A stretch of DNA of 64,000 nt from Vulcanimicrobiota bacterium (GCA_019637395.1 JAHBVR010000028.1:1-64000); one strand, 5' to 3'; shown: positions 1 to 9,739, numbered from the stretch's first letter. Notes: a model not told the origin generated them from the sequence alone. Translations and numbers: made by a program.

Positions 1-30
1 CTCAAATTGATTATCCAGCTGCCAAAGAGC

Positions 31-58
31 AAAAAAGCGCCCACGAGGCGCTTTTTTT
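31..58. terminator. Bidirectional rho-independent terminator
   Basis: A GCGCC/GGCGC stem (37-41 with 47-51, loop CACGA) is flanked by an A tract on the left and a T tract on the right, so it can terminate transcription in both directions. It separates whatever lies left of the window from the efflux operon. Confidence 0.8.
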
Positions 59-179
59 CTGTACTCCGAAAGTCCTAAATTTTCACTCAGGAGAAACTCT
101 GTAGGCTGGTCAGGGTTGAACTCCACAGTGCAAAAATGCAACTATAGTAGTTCATCTTTACCACCCTGGAGATAAAAGC

Positions 180-1721
180 TTGAAACGTAGTCTGGTCCGA
201 CTCTTCTGGTTCATCCTGGTCGTTGGCGCCCTCGGGGGCGGTGGCTACTACTTCTGGAAACAACGCCAGACAGCCGCTCAGGCCAAAGTCGAAACCGCCG
301 AAGTCACGCGGGGCGACCTGCGCTCGCGCATCACCGCCACCGGCAACCTCCAGGCCGTCACCCAGATCACCGTGGGCAGCCAGGTCTCCGGCATCATCCA
401 AAATCTCTATGTCGACTTTAACTCGCGCGTTCGCAAGAATCAGCCGCTGGCCCAGCTCGACCCCTCCACCTTCCGCGCCCAGGTAGAGCAAACCACGGCC
501 AGCGTCAACAACGCCGAGGCCAGCCTGCACAACCAGCAAGCCAATGTCGGCAACCAATCGGCCAACGTCAAATCCGCCGAAGCCGCCGTGCTCAGCGCCC
601 AGGCCAAAGTCGACGCCGCCCGGGGCTCGCTGGCCAACTCTCAGGCCGGCCTAACCACGGCCGAAGCCAACCTGCGCAAAGGCCAGGCCGATTTGCTGCT
701 GGCTCAACGCAACGAGACACGTCAGTCCACCCTGAGAGAGCGCGACCTCATCGCCACCAGCGAACTGGACACGGCCCGCACCACCACCCTGACCAGCCAG
801 GCCAACGTCGACTCCCTCCGCTCTCAGGTCGAAGCAGCCAAAGCTGGTGTCCGCTCGGCGGAAGCCAACATCAAAGCCGCCCAGGCCGACGTCGACGCCG
901 CCATCATGCGTAAAGAAGCCGCTCAGCAGCAGCTCAATTCGGCCCAGGCCCAGGTCCAGGGGGCCCGCGCCCAGGTTTCCCAAGCCCGGGCCAACCTGGA
1001 CCAGGCCCGGACCAACCTGGGCTACGCCACCATTCGTTCCCCCATCGACGGCATCGTGCTCGACCGTAAAGTCACCCTGGGTCAGACCGTGGCCGCCCAA
1101 TTCCAGGCCCCCGACCTCTTCACTCTGGCCGAAAACCTCGATCAGATCCAGGTCCAGACCAACGTCGACGAAGCCGACATCGGCCAGGTCAAAGCCGGCT
1201 CCCGCGCCACCTTCACCGTCGACGCCTTCCCGGAGCAACGCTTCCGCGGCAAAGTCAAAGAAGTCCGCCAGGCACCCGTCACCGTCCAGAACGTGGTTAC
1301 CTATGTGGTCATCATCGACACCCGCAACCCCGACGGCAAACTCAAGCCCGGCATGACGGCCACCGTCAACATCGAAGTGGAAAACCGCGAAGACGTCATC
1401 CTCATCCCCAACTCCGCCCTGCGCTTCAAGCCCCCGGACTACAAACCGCCCAAGCGCGAACGCCCGCAAGGCGGAGAACGTCCCCAAGGCGGCGAGCGCC
1501 GAAAACGCGGCAACTTCCAGCGCAAATCCAGCGTCTACACCCAAGAAAACGGCAAATTCGTCGAGCATAAATTCACCCCCGGCATCACCGACGGCGCCAA
1601 CACCGAGATGGTCGAAGGCGACCTCAAGGAAGGCGACAAGGTCGTCACCTCCGCGGGGACCACCAGCACCCCCTCCGCCCCGACCCAGGGACGAGGCGGC
1701 CGCGGTCCGAGGATGTTCTAA
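180..1721 (+). CDS. macA: Periplasmic adaptor (membrane fusion) protein, MacA/HlyD family
   Basis: This is the membrane fusion subunit of a MacB-type tripartite exporter. An N-terminal membrane anchor (about residues 7-27) is followed by the first lipoyl half, and the second lipoyl half (around RSPIDGIVLDRKVTLGQTV) follows a long Ala/Gln-rich coiled-coil hairpin at about residues 95-275. That hairpin is longer than in ordinary MacA (whole protein 513 aa against about 370), implying a longer periplasmic reach. A barrel domain follows, then a Lys/Arg/Pro-rich low-complexity loop with PQGGERPQGGER near residues 415-450. The start is TTG with GGAG eight bases upstream. The gene abuts the ATPase and permease genes, so one transcript is expected. 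MacA is the family name; the substrate is unknown. Confidence 0.9.
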   Translation: MKRSLVRLFWFILVVGALGGGGYYFWKQRQTAAQAKVETAEVTRGDLRSRITATGNLQAVTQITVGSQVSGIIQNLYVDFNSRVRKNQPLAQLDPSTFRAQVEQTTASVNNAEASLHNQQANVGNQSANVKSAEAAVLSAQAKVDAARGSLANSQAGLTTAEANLRKGQADLLLAQRNETRQSTLRERDLIATSELDTARTTTLTSQANVDSLRSQVEAAKAGVRSAEANIKAAQADVDAAIMRKEAAQQQLNSAQAQVQGARAQVSQARANLDQARTNLGYATIRSPIDGIVLDRKVTLGQTVAAQFQAPDLFTLAENLDQIQVQTNVDEADIGQVKAGSRATFTVDAFPEQRFRGKVKEVRQAPVTVQNVVTYVVIIDTRNPDGKLKPGMTATVNIEVENREDVILIPNSALRFKPPDYKPPKRERPQGGERPQGGERRKRGNFQRKSSVYTQENGKFVEHKFTPGITDGANTEMVEGDLKEGDKVVTSAGTTSTPSAPTQGRGGRGPRMF

Positions 1722-2461
<740 letters not shown>

Positions 2462-2465
<4 letters not shown>

Positions 2466-3679
2466 ACCTCTGGATGGTCTTCCGCATCTCGCTCAGGGCC
2501 CTGATGCGCAACAAACTGCGCACCTTCCTCACCGCCCTGGGCATCATCATCGGTGTCTCCACCGTCATCACCATGCTGGCCATCGGCACCGGCGCCCAGC
2601 GCAGCGTCGAAGCCACCATCGCCAGCCTGGGCACCAACACCATCATGATTTTCCCCGGCTCCGGCCAAACATCCGGGGCCAGGACCGGGGCCTTCGGCGC
2701 CTCCACCCTGACCGTGGACGACGCCAAGGAAATCCCCAGGCAGTGCTCAGCCGTCTCCAACGTCAGTCCGATCACCCAGGTCAACGCGCAGATCGTCTTC
2801 CAAGATCAGAACTGGAGCACCCAGATCACCGGCTCCGACATCGCCTACCCCGACATCCGCAACTGGAACATCGTAGACGGCCGCTTCTTTACCGACGACG
2901 ACGTACGCGCCGCCGCCAAAGTCTGTGTACTCGGCAAGGTCGTGGTCGACAACCTCTTCGGCGGCGAAAGCCCCATCGGGGCCACCGTGCGCGTCAAAGG
3001 CATTCCCATGCGAGTGGTCGGGCAACTGGCCGAGAAGGGCGACAGTGCCTTCGGCCAGAGCCAGGACGACATCGTGGTCGTGCCTTACACCACCTGCATG
3101 AAGCGCCTGCAGCGCCAGTCCAACGTACGTTACATCATGGCCGAAGCCGCCTCCAAAGACCAGGTCGAGCGGGCCAAAAAGCAAATCGACGACGTGCTGG
3201 CCAGCCGCCACAAAATCCAACCCGGCGAAGACCCGGACTACTCCATCCGCACCCAGGCCGAATTCGCCGAAACCGCCAACCAGTCCACCCAAATCTTTAC
3301 CCTGTTGCTGGGCGGCATCGCTTCCGTCTCGCTACTGGTGGGCGGAATCGGCATCATGAACATCATGCTCGTCTCCGTCACCGAGCGCATCCGCGAGATC
3401 GGCATTCGCATGGCCCTGGGCGCCAAGCGCAGAGACATCCTGCGCCAGTTCCTGGTCGAGTCGATCGTGCTCTCCCTCACCGGCGGCGCCATCGGCGTAG
3501 CTCTCGGCTACGGCTTCGCCCACATCGCCGCCAGGTTCAGCCAGTGGCCCCCGGTGGTCTCCATCCAGAGCGTCCTGCTGGCCTTCACCTTCTCGCTGGT
3601 GGTCGGCGTCTTCTTCGGTTTCTATCCCGCCTTCAAAGCCTCGCGACTCGACCCGATCCAGGCGCTCAGAAACGAATGA
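2462..3679 (+). CDS. macB: ABC transporter permease, MacB/FtsX family
   Basis: This is the membrane subunit of the efflux or mechanotransmission system. One N-terminal transmembrane segment (about residues 19-43) precedes a large periplasmic MacB_PCD domain of some 230 residues. Three C-terminal transmembrane segments form the FtsX domain, with the conserved cytoplasmic loop [19 protein letters not shown] and the end motif [12 protein letters not shown] typical of MacB. The length of 405 aa is normal for a split MacB permease. It is the third gene of the adaptor-ATPase-permease operon. Such systems export peptides, lipoproteins or macrolides; no outer-membrane TolC partner is in the window, so the substrate cannot be read from context. 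Confidence 0.93.
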
Positions 3680-3728
3680 GGCCGGCCCCTCAACTGGGGC
3701 TCAAATTAGCAGGAAGTTTCGTGACAGG

Positions 3729-4709
3729 ATGGCAGCTTTAAACGTGGCCCCTGAAGACTTTCAATATACGCACGAGCAGATTCCCCATCACCGGCGCGCT
3801 CCGCTCATCCTCGCCAAATACCCGCAAGTCCGCGAACTGCTCGGCAGCAAAAACCCCTGGACCTTCGCGGTTATTCTCGGCTGTGTGCTGCTCCAGCTGG
3901 TCATGGCCTGGTATCTCAAAGCCGCCTCCAGCTGGCAAATCGCCGCCTGCGCCTATCTGGTGGGAGCCTACGCGGCCCACAGCCTCTTCGTGTGCATCCA
4001 CGAAGCCGGCCACAACCTCATCTTCCGCACCACCCGGGCCAACCTGGCGGCCGGCCTGGTGGCCAACCTGCCCACCATCTTTCCCACCGCCCTGTCCTTC
4101 CGTCTTTACCACTCCAAACACCACTCGTTCCTGAGCGTGGAAGAGCACGACGCCGACATCCCCAGCAAGTGGGAAGCCAAACTGATCCGCGGGTACAGTC
4201 TGGGCAAGCTCTTCTGGTTGTGCTTTTTCCCCGTCTTTCAAATCCTGCGCACCCCGCGCATCAAGGATCAGCGCTCCTTCGACGCACGCATCAAGACCAA
4301 CTGGCTGGTGCAAATCCTCTTCACGGCCCTCATCTACAGCCTGATGGGTCCCAAAGCCCTGCTCTACCTGATGCTCAGCTTCTGGTTCTCGGTCGGTCCC
4401 CATCCGCTGGGCGCCCGCTGGGTTCAGGAACACTGGCTGGTGCTCGACAACCACCAGGAAACCTACAGCTACTACGGTCCGCTCAACATCATCAACCTCA
4501 ACATCGGCTACCACAATGAGCACCACGATTTTCCATCCGTGCCCTGGAATCTACTCCCCGAAATCAAACGCCGCGCTCCCGAGTTCTACGACAACCTGCA
4601 CTCCCACAGCTCGCTCACCGGGCTCTTCCTGCGCTTCGTTTTCGATCAGGAAATCAGCATGTATTCGCGCATCGTGCGCCGCCTCAAATACAAGACCTAT
4701 TCCCCATAA
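3729..4709 (+). CDS. Sphingolipid (dihydroceramide) Delta4-desaturase homologue
   Basis: This is a membrane di-iron fatty acyl desaturase. The three His boxes are HEAGH (91-95), HSKHH (128-132) and HNEHH (262-266). Beyond the boxes the whole sequence follows the eukaryotic DES/DEGS1 family: an N-terminal EDF-x-Y/W-x3-E/DQPHxxRRxxILAKYP-like block at 9-31, HETYSYYGPLN-like QETYSYYGPLN, GYHNEHHDFP, and an SxYSR motif near the C-terminus. Family members insert the 4,5-trans double bond of ceramide. At 326 aa it matches DEGS1 (323). Four to five hydrophobic segments are visible. The gene follows the efflux operon by 49 bases on the same strand. A bacterial ceramide substrate is inferred; no serine palmitoyltransferase is in the window. 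Confidence 0.85.
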   Translation: MAALNVAPEDFQYTHEQIPHHRRAPLILAKYPQVRELLGSKNPWTFAVILGCVLLQLVMAWYLKAASSWQIAACAYLVGAYAAHSLFVCIHEAGHNLIFRTTRANLAAGLVANLPTIFPTALSFRLYHSKHHSFLSVEEHDADIPSKWEAKLIRGYSLGKLFWLCFFPVFQILRTPRIKDQRSFDARIKTNWLVQILFTALIYSLMGPKALLYLMLSFWFSVGPHPLGARWVQEHWLVLDNHQETYSYYGPLNIINLNIGYHNEHHDFPSVPWNLLPEIKRRAPEFYDNLHSHSSLTGLFLRFVFDQEISMYSRIVRRLKYKTYSP

Positions 4710-5154
4710 GAGCCGGCCAATCCAGGTGCCGGGCGGTGGCCTCCAGGCGGTGGTCATCATCCACCCACTCCACCCGTAAATGACTGAAAGCCTCCCCGGC
4801 CCGAGCCCGCGCCAACTCGTGCGGAACCACCGTGTCGCGCGTGCCGTGCACCAGCAAGGTGGGCACATCCACCGGCCGCTCCACTACGAAATCGGGCCGG
4901 TGAAAAGCCGGCGCCAACAAAATCAGACGATGCACCCGAGCAGGGTGGCGCAAAGTCCAGAGAGCCGCCATCAAGCCGCCAAAACTCGAACCGATCAGAA
5001 CCCAGCGCTCACTACCCAACAGCGGTTCCAACTGAGCCATCCGCGCCGCCAGATCGCCGCGGAAATCGGGAGTCTCCACGCCCAGGGAAGCCAGCAGGCG
5101 AGCTTTGCGACCCTGGCTGGATGAATCCAATCCGTGGAGAAACATTTTCCGCAT
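4684..5154 (-). CDS. Small alpha/beta hydrolase (YqiA/esterase-like)
   Basis: This 156-residue single-domain alpha/beta hydrolase has the nucleophile elbow GSSFG (Ser57), an acid in HGTRDTVVP (Asp107) and a catalytic His in DDDHRL (His135), a complete and well-spaced triad. The N-terminus reads MRKMFLHGLDSSSQGRKA, the oxyanion strand of this fold. I take the ATG at 5154, which follows the upstream stop codon by one base, rather than the earlier in-frame ATG at 5190 that would overlap the neighbour. There is no signal peptide, so it is cytoplasmic. The 3' end overlaps the convergent desaturase gene by 26 bases. The substrate is unknown; a small esterase or thioesterase is likely. Confidence 0.8.
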   Translation of the reverse strand: MRKMFLHGLDSSSQGRKARLLASLGVETPDFRGDLAARMAQLEPLLGSERWVLIGSSFGGLMAALWTLRHPARVHRLILLAPAFHRPDFVVERPVDVPTLLVHGTRDTVVPHELARARAGEAFSHLRVEWVDDDHRLEATARHLDWPALMGNRSCI

Positions 5155-5155
5155 G

Positions 5156-5656
5156 CTATCCGGCTGTGGCCCGCACGTGGGTCCCGCCACAAGACTTCAG
5201 CACCTCACGAGCCGTCTTGGCCCGGTCATGGTGGGTCAGCACGCCCACCAAAATGCCTCCCTGAGCCACGCGCTCGGCCATCAGCCTGGCTTCATGCTCA
5301 GGAATACCCCAGCCCACCAGCGCCCCGATCAGGCCGCCCAGCGTGCCACCCGCGCCGGCTCCGGCCAGCGCGGCCACAATCGGACCGGCCGCCACCAGGC
5401 TGATGCCGGGAATCACCAGATCGCCCAGCGCCACCAGCGTGGCCACAATGGCGCCCAGCACGCCGCCGGCGGCCGCCCCCAGGCTGGCACCCTCCGGAGC
5501 TTTCGTGGTCACGTTCACATTAAACTCGCGACCCTGGGTGGCGTCCGACATCAAAACGCTGATATCGCCCTCCCCAAAGCCCGCTGCCAGCAATCCCTCG
5601 GTGGCGGCCAGAGCGGTGGCGCGATTATCGTATACAGCCGAGACAATCTTTCCCAT
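5156..5656 (-). CDS. General-stress-like protein with glycine-zipper membrane hairpin
   Basis: The N-terminus (GKIVSAVYDNRATALAATEGL) resembles the YflT/GSP17M-type fold of stress proteins, which bind nothing known. The centre (about residues 60-125) is an Ala/Gly-rich hydrophobic stretch with GxxxG-like zippers, probably two membrane-inserted helices. The C-terminus returns to a soluble beta-alpha segment. The start is chosen at the second ATG because GGAGGA lies five to six bases upstream; the ATG at 5668 has no ribosome site. The hydrolase gene at 4684-5154 begins one base after this stop, so the two are co-translated. The function is not known beyond the family link to stress response. 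Confidence 0.75.
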   Translation of the reverse strand: MGKIVSAVYDNRATALAATEGLLAAGFGEGDISVLMSDATQGREFNVNVTTKAPEGASLGAAAGGVLGAIVATLVALGDLVIPGISLVAAGPIVAALAGAGAGGTLGGLIGALVGWGIPEHEARLMAERVAQGGILVGVLTHHDRAKTAREVLKSCGGTHVRATAG

Positions 5657-5743
5657 AACTTCCTCCAACGTTTACTCTCTCCATTGTAAAGAGCCGGCCC
5701 ATCGGACAGCAGGGATAGCCCGACCCCTTCAGGGGTACAACGA

Positions 5744-6331
5744 TCACCTCTGGGCCCTGACCGCCTCATAAGCCGCCCGCGCGAACTCCACCCGAGCCTG
5801 CCGAAAATCACCTCCGCCAGAACGCACAAAGTCCCGAGCCGGCCCGATCACCAACGCCACCAGGACCGGCGCGCTCAAACGGCGCGCCTGGCCGCGCCGC
5901 ACAAAAGGCTCCAGCCACTCGATCACCTCCTGATGAAACAGCCGCTGCTGCTCGGCCACCGAAGCAATGTGAACAGCCATCAACTCGCTGCTCATCACCT
6001 TCCACACAAAAGCCCCCTGGCGCGGATGGGCCTCAAACCAGTCCAGGTAAGCGCCCAGCATCCCCTCCAAACCCTCCCGCAAAGAAGACCCCAAAGCCGC
6101 GCGAATGTCCCGGTGGATGGCCTCGATGGCCTCCGAATACAAAGTTACCGCCACCGCTTCTTTACTCACGAAATGATGATAAAACGAGCTGCGGCTGATC
6201 TCGCAGGCCGAACAAAGCTGATCCAGGGTCGTGCCCGTCAACCCGCTGGCCAAAAACAGCTCCAGGGCCGTCTGCAGAATGCGCTTACGCTTTTCCGGAG
6301 TAGCTCGATTCCGGCTTCCCGGCGTTCTCAT
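5744..6331 (-). CDS. TetR/AcrR family transcriptional regulator
   Basis: The N-terminal helix-turn-helix of TetR type (about residues 14-60) contains TTLDQLCSACEISRSSFYHHF. The remaining 135 residues form an all-helical ligand and dimerisation domain of the YsiA/AcrR kind. The length of 195 aa is normal. Its start overlaps the 3' end of the upstream hydrolase gene by 47 bases, so the two form one operon read from the promoter at about 7160-7190. A palindromic site inside that promoter is the natural candidate operator, giving autoregulation. The ligand is unknown; a hydrophobic ester or lipid would fit the hydrolase partner. Confidence 0.92.
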   Translation of the reverse strand: MRTPGSRNRATPEKRKRILQTALELFLASGLTGTTLDQLCSACEISRSSFYHHFVSKEAVAVTLYSEAIEAIHRDIRAALGSSLREGLEGMLGAYLDWFEAHPRQGAFVWKVMSSELMAVHIASVAEQQRLFHQEVIEWLEPFVRRGQARRLSAPVLVALVIGPARDFVRSGGGDFRQARVEFARAAYEAVRAQR

Positions 6332-7154
6332 AAAATACCACCAATCGTTCCCAAAGCGCTTCGCAACCGGGACGAAAAAACCCGTGGTGGCCCACCGCCG
6401 GCAAACCCAGCTCGCCCGGCGTGATCATATCGAACCTCAAATCCACCCGGGGATAAAAGCGCATCATCTGAGGAATCGTCTGCCAATTGGCGATCGGATC
6501 ATCGGTAAAGCCAATCGACCACCAGGGCTGGCGCAAAACGGCCATCCGCTCCAGCCGAACCTGCCCCAGATACTTGCCGAAATAGTCCTTGGAACGGCAC
6601 CACAGCGACCATTGCAATGCCACTCCCCGGGGCAAGTCCTGGCCCTGACGAATCAAACGCGCCGGCGCATAGCCAAACAGCGCGGTCATCAAAGGCATGT
6701 ACACATACCAGACAAACAGACAGAACCAACGGTAAGGTTTGAGCATTTTCCACCAGATACCGACTCCCGTGCCCACCGTGCAAATCGCTTCGGCCCGCTC
6801 AATCCCCTGAACCAGCCCGGGCATCTGGCCTCCCAGACTGTGACCAAACCAGTAGAGCGGAACCCCCCCGGCGCGCCGGCCCAGTTCGGCCCAGGCGGCC
6901 CGCATATCCCGCTCCGCCCAGGTCAGCTTATCCGCCTGGAAACCACGCAACGAACCGCGCCTCGAGCCACCGATGCCACGGTAGTCGTAGGTCATCACGG
7001 AAAAACCGCGCTGCTGCAAAAACGACGCCAGACGGCTATAGAACTGGCGCCGAATCCCGGTGCCGGAACTGATCAACACCGCTCCTCGCGCTCCCGGAAA
7101 CCAGCTGGCGGCTAACTCATAGCCATCGGTGGAAGCAAAAGTGAAGTCCGTCAT
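6285..7154 (-). CDS. Alpha/beta hydrolase, serine aminopeptidase-like (Hydrolase_4 type)
   Basis: This 289-aa cytoplasmic hydrolase has nucleophile elbow GHSLG (Ser106), an oxyanion region ISSGTGIRRQFY, the DYRGIGGS strand-helix motif and a C-terminal catalytic His in VGHHGFF. It resembles the uncharacterised YbfF/YheT-like esterases found next to TetR genes. It is the first gene of a two-gene operon with the TetR regulator. The -10 box TATACT lies only about seven bases before this ATG, so the transcript may be leaderless. The substrate is unknown. An interior 40-residue hydrophobic stretch (about residues 125-165) probably forms a lid rather than a membrane anchor. Confidence 0.85.
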   Translation of the reverse strand: MTDFTFASTDGYELAASWFPGARGAVLISSGTGIRRQFYSRLASFLQQRGFSVMTYDYRGIGGSRRGSLRGFQADKLTWAERDMRAAWAELGRRAGGVPLYWFGHSLGGQMPGLVQGIERAEAICTVGTGVGIWWKMLKPYRWFCLFVWYVYMPLMTALFGYAPARLIRQGQDLPRGVALQWSLWCRSKDYFGKYLGQVRLERMAVLRQPWWSIGFTDDPIANWQTIPQMMRFYPRVDLRFDMITPGELGLPAVGHHGFFRPGCEALWERLVVFYENAGKPESSYSGKA

Positions 7155-7160
7155 CCGCCC

Positions 7161-7189
7161 AGTATAAATTGGACCAACAGTCCAGTCAA
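7161..7189 (-). promoter_or_regulatory. Sigma70-type promoter with palindromic TetR operator
   Basis: On the minus strand TTGACT (7184-7189) and TATACT (7161-7166) are separated by exactly 17 bases. The spacer holds the palindrome TGGAC-N5-GTCCA (7170-7184), placed to block RNA polymerase. The downstream operon encodes a TetR protein, so autorepression is a direct inference. Predicted initiation falls at or within a base or two of the hydrolase ATG at 7154. Confidence 0.72.
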
Positions 7190-7254
7190 CTATTTCAACC
7201 TTCTTTCAGGCCGCCATGGTCAAAGTAAAAAGAAACGCACAAATGGGAGTCGAC

Positions 7255-7764
7255 ATGAAAATCCAGAACCAGAATCAGCCCAAGGTTCCGCAACGCAATC
7301 TGCCCACCCCGGCGCCAACCCCTCAAGAACCTCAAGAACCCGAAGACAAGGGCCTGGATTGGGGTAAAATCGCCAAAGGCGCCCTGATCGGCGCGGGTGT
7401 TGGAGCTGTCGGCGCGGGTGCCGGCACGGCCGCCCAGGCCATAGGCCTGAATCTGAGCCCGGTGGCCGCCGGGGCCACCACGCTGGGCGTGGCCGGCAGC
7501 GTGCACGGCGTCGTCTCGGGAGCCAAAGATGTTTTGAAAGAGCCGATGGGAGCCGTCATGCTCTTCGTGGGACTGCTCTTCCCTCCGGCTCTCTTGCTGG
7601 TGGCCGCCGAACCGGCCGGCCGCGGCATCGCCGAAGGCCTGGGAGGGGCCGCCGCCGGCGCCGCCCTGGGCTGGATGGGTAGCCAGGGACCGGTCGGACT
7701 GGCTCTGGCCGTAGCCACCGGGGCCGCCGCCGGCGCCACCGCCGAGTGGGTCAAGCAATCCTAG
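7255..7764 (+). CDS. Hypothetical Pro/Gln-rich N-terminus, glycine-zipper membrane protein
   Basis: I do not recognise a named family. The first 45 residues are Asn/Gln/Pro-rich and probably unstructured; the rest is Ala/Gly-rich with repeated GxxxG/GAGVGAVGAGAGT patterns and hydrophobic stretches (about 48-75, 100-125, 135-165) that could insert in a membrane as zippered helices. The ATG at 7255 is chosen because GGGAG sits five bases upstream; an earlier ATG at 7216 lacks one. The 3' end overlaps the GTG start of the methyltransferase by 19 bases. The N-terminal composition resembles type III secretion signals, as does that of several other proteins here, but this is inference only. Confidence 0.7.
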   Translation: MKIQNQNQPKVPQRNLPTPAPTPQEPQEPEDKGLDWGKIAKGALIGAGVGAVGAGAGTAAQAIGLNLSPVAAGATTLGVAGSVHGVVSGAKDVLKEPMGAVMLFVGLLFPPALLLVAAEPAGRGIAEGLGGAAAGAALGWMGSQGPVGLALAVATGAAAGATAEWVKQS

Positions 7765-9623
7765 AGCTGGCCGACCAGCTCCGCCAACAACACTTCAACG
7801 AATCCACCGTCCGGCGTCTGCTGGGCGTGCCCGACCTGGTCCGCCAACCTTACTTCCCGGTAGAAGAAACCTGCGAAGCGGCTCGCTGGATCAACTTCTG
7901 GTTCCGGCACCAGCCCCAATCCCGCCAGGGCGCCTGGGTGGATGCCTTGTTGGAACTGGGGTTGCTCCAGCGCCAAGGTTCGCTGGTGCGGGCCTTGTGC
8001 ACCCTCACGCCCTGTGCGGATGTCTTTCTGCTGGCCGAAGCCGATCTGCAGCCCGACAGCCGCCTCTACGCGCTGGCCCGGCTGGCCCCGCCCGGGCCGG
8101 CCCTGCATTTGCATTGCGGGGCCGGCCTGCTGCCTCTCCTGCGTGGCGGAACCTGCCACGACCCCAACCCACGGGCGCTGGCCTTCAGCGAACTCAACGC
8201 CCGCCTCAACGGGCGCCCCTTCCAGCCCTCCCAGGCCGCGGCTCCTCAGGTTACCGTCTGCCTGCCCTTTCCCATCCCCGCCCGCGGCCAGCTGCCGCAA
8301 AACCCCGATCTGCGACCCTACCTGGAAAAGGTCGAACCGGGCGGAAGCCTGACGGTGGCCTGCAGCCTGGTGGCTCCCCTGGAGCTTGAAAACCATGCTT
8401 TTGAGCAGTTCGACTACGCCCGCGCCAGCGCCGCCGAGTATGCCGCTTGCCTGGCCGATCTGCCCCGGCTGGTGGCCGCTTTTGGTCCCGAAAACGGCCG
8501 CCAGGCCTATGCCGGCGAAGTCACCCGCCGCCTCGACGAACTGGAAGCAGCCGGCATCGACCACATCTATGACAGCATCCTGGTCATTCACAAAGCCTCC
8601 GGCTCGCGCCGGCGCCAATCCATCGCTTACCCCCTCCCCGAGCCCATCGTCCGCCAACGCTGGGCCGAAGAGCCGCTGCCGCAACAGCATCCCTACAACG
8701 AAGCCGCCCTGCGCGAACTACTGGATCTTCCCGAAGTCCTCTTTACCCCCGACCAAATCCCCGGCTTGCTGCACCGGCTACGCCACAATCGCTCCCCACT
8801 GGCCAACCAGGCCCGCTACTGGCTGCTGCAACCGAAAAAAGCCATGCTCTTCCCCTGTCTGGGCCAGCTCTTCTTCACCGACCCCATGTTCGGCGAGAAA
8901 ACCGACCAGGTCTACTGGCTCGGCCCCGACTCTCTGGCTCTGGCTCGTTGCGTGCCCCGCCAGCCCTGTGGCCGCAGCCTGGACCTGTGCACCGGCTCGG
9001 GGGTCCAGGCCGTGCTCAACGCCCGTCATAGCCAAGAAAGCTGGGCCGTCGACATCAATCCGCGCGCCGTCCACTTCGCCCGTCTCAACGCCCGCTTCAA
9101 CCGCCAAAAAATCACCGTAAAAACCGGCAACCTCTACCAGCCGGTGGACGGCAGCTTCGACCTGATCACCGCCAACCCGCCCTTCGTACCCACCCCCGAG
9201 GCGGGTCTGCAGCTCTTTCGCCCGGGCGGCGCCAGCGGCGAGGAAATCACTGCCGAAATCATCCGCCAACTCCCCACCCGCCTGAACGAAAACGGCTTGC
9301 TGGCGCTGGTCAGCCAGTGTCCGATCATTGAAGGCAGCGACGCTCTCGAGCGCGTCCACGGCTGGTTGGGACATGCTCCCGGCTGGGGCCTGCTGCAATT
9401 GCGCTTCGGAGCGCTCAGCCGGGCCGGCCTCATCGCCAGTCACACTCACGATCATCAAAAATGGGAAGCAAGCTACCGGCGCCTGAAAATCCAGGGCGCC
9501 CACCTGGCCGTCACCCTGGTGAAACGACTCCCTCCGGGACAACCCGAATTCCGCCGCATCCTCGATCTGGAAATGCCGCGCGCTTCCATTTCCGCCGCCG
9601 TAGCTTTAGCTTGCCTGGCGTGA
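7746..9623 (+). CDS. SAM-dependent methyltransferase with duplicated Rossmann domain (HemK/PrmC-like)
   Basis: The C-terminal half is a complete class I methyltransferase: motif I LDLCTGSG (412-419), the acidic end of strand 2 in VDINPRAV, and NPPF (477-480), the signature of N6-adenine and glutamine-N5 methylases. The N-terminal half repeats the same layout in decayed form: LHLHCGAG (120-127) followed by DPNPRALAFSELNARLNG, matching DINPRAVHFARLNARFN, but without an NPPF. This is an internal duplication with one dead copy. The target could be a protein glutamine, RNA or DNA. The start is a GTG overlapping the previous gene. At 625 aa it is twice the usual length. The N-terminal helices 1-110 may bind substrate. 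Confidence 0.8.
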   Translation: MGQAILELADQLRQQHFNESTVRRLLGVPDLVRQPYFPVEETCEAARWINFWFRHQPQSRQGAWVDALLELGLLQRQGSLVRALCTLTPCADVFLLAEADLQPDSRLYALARLAPPGPALHLHCGAGLLPLLRGGTCHDPNPRALAFSELNARLNGRPFQPSQAAAPQVTVCLPFPIPARGQLPQNPDLRPYLEKVEPGGSLTVACSLVAPLELENHAFEQFDYARASAAEYAACLADLPRLVAAFGPENGRQAYAGEVTRRLDELEAAGIDHIYDSILVIHKASGSRRRQSIAYPLPEPIVRQRWAEEPLPQQHPYNEAALRELLDLPEVLFTPDQIPGLLHRLRHNRSPLANQARYWLLQPKKAMLFPCLGQLFFTDPMFGEKTDQVYWLGPDSLALARCVPRQPCGRSLDLCTGSGVQAVLNARHSQESWAVDINPRAVHFARLNARFNRQKITVKTGNLYQPVDGSFDLITANPPFVPTPEAGLQLFRPGGASGEEITAEIIRQLPTRLNENGLLALVSQCPIIEGSDALERVHGWLGHAPGWGLLQLRFGALSRAGLIASHTHDHQKWEASYRRLKIQGAHLAVTLVKRLPPGQPEFRRILDLEMPRASISAAVALACLA

Positions 9624-9739
9624 ACCTGCATGACAAGTTTTCCAACCGCTCATTTCCAGGCAACAAGGGAGACACAAATCGCTCATATCTGCAGGCTCCG
9701 TTTTTATTTCGCTTCACTCAAGGCGCCTACACTCTGGCC

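Noticed and set aside
116-148. TTGAAC and TATAGT as promoter of the efflux operon
   Set aside because: The spacer would be 21 bases, outside the working range; a promoter is likely here but I cannot place it.
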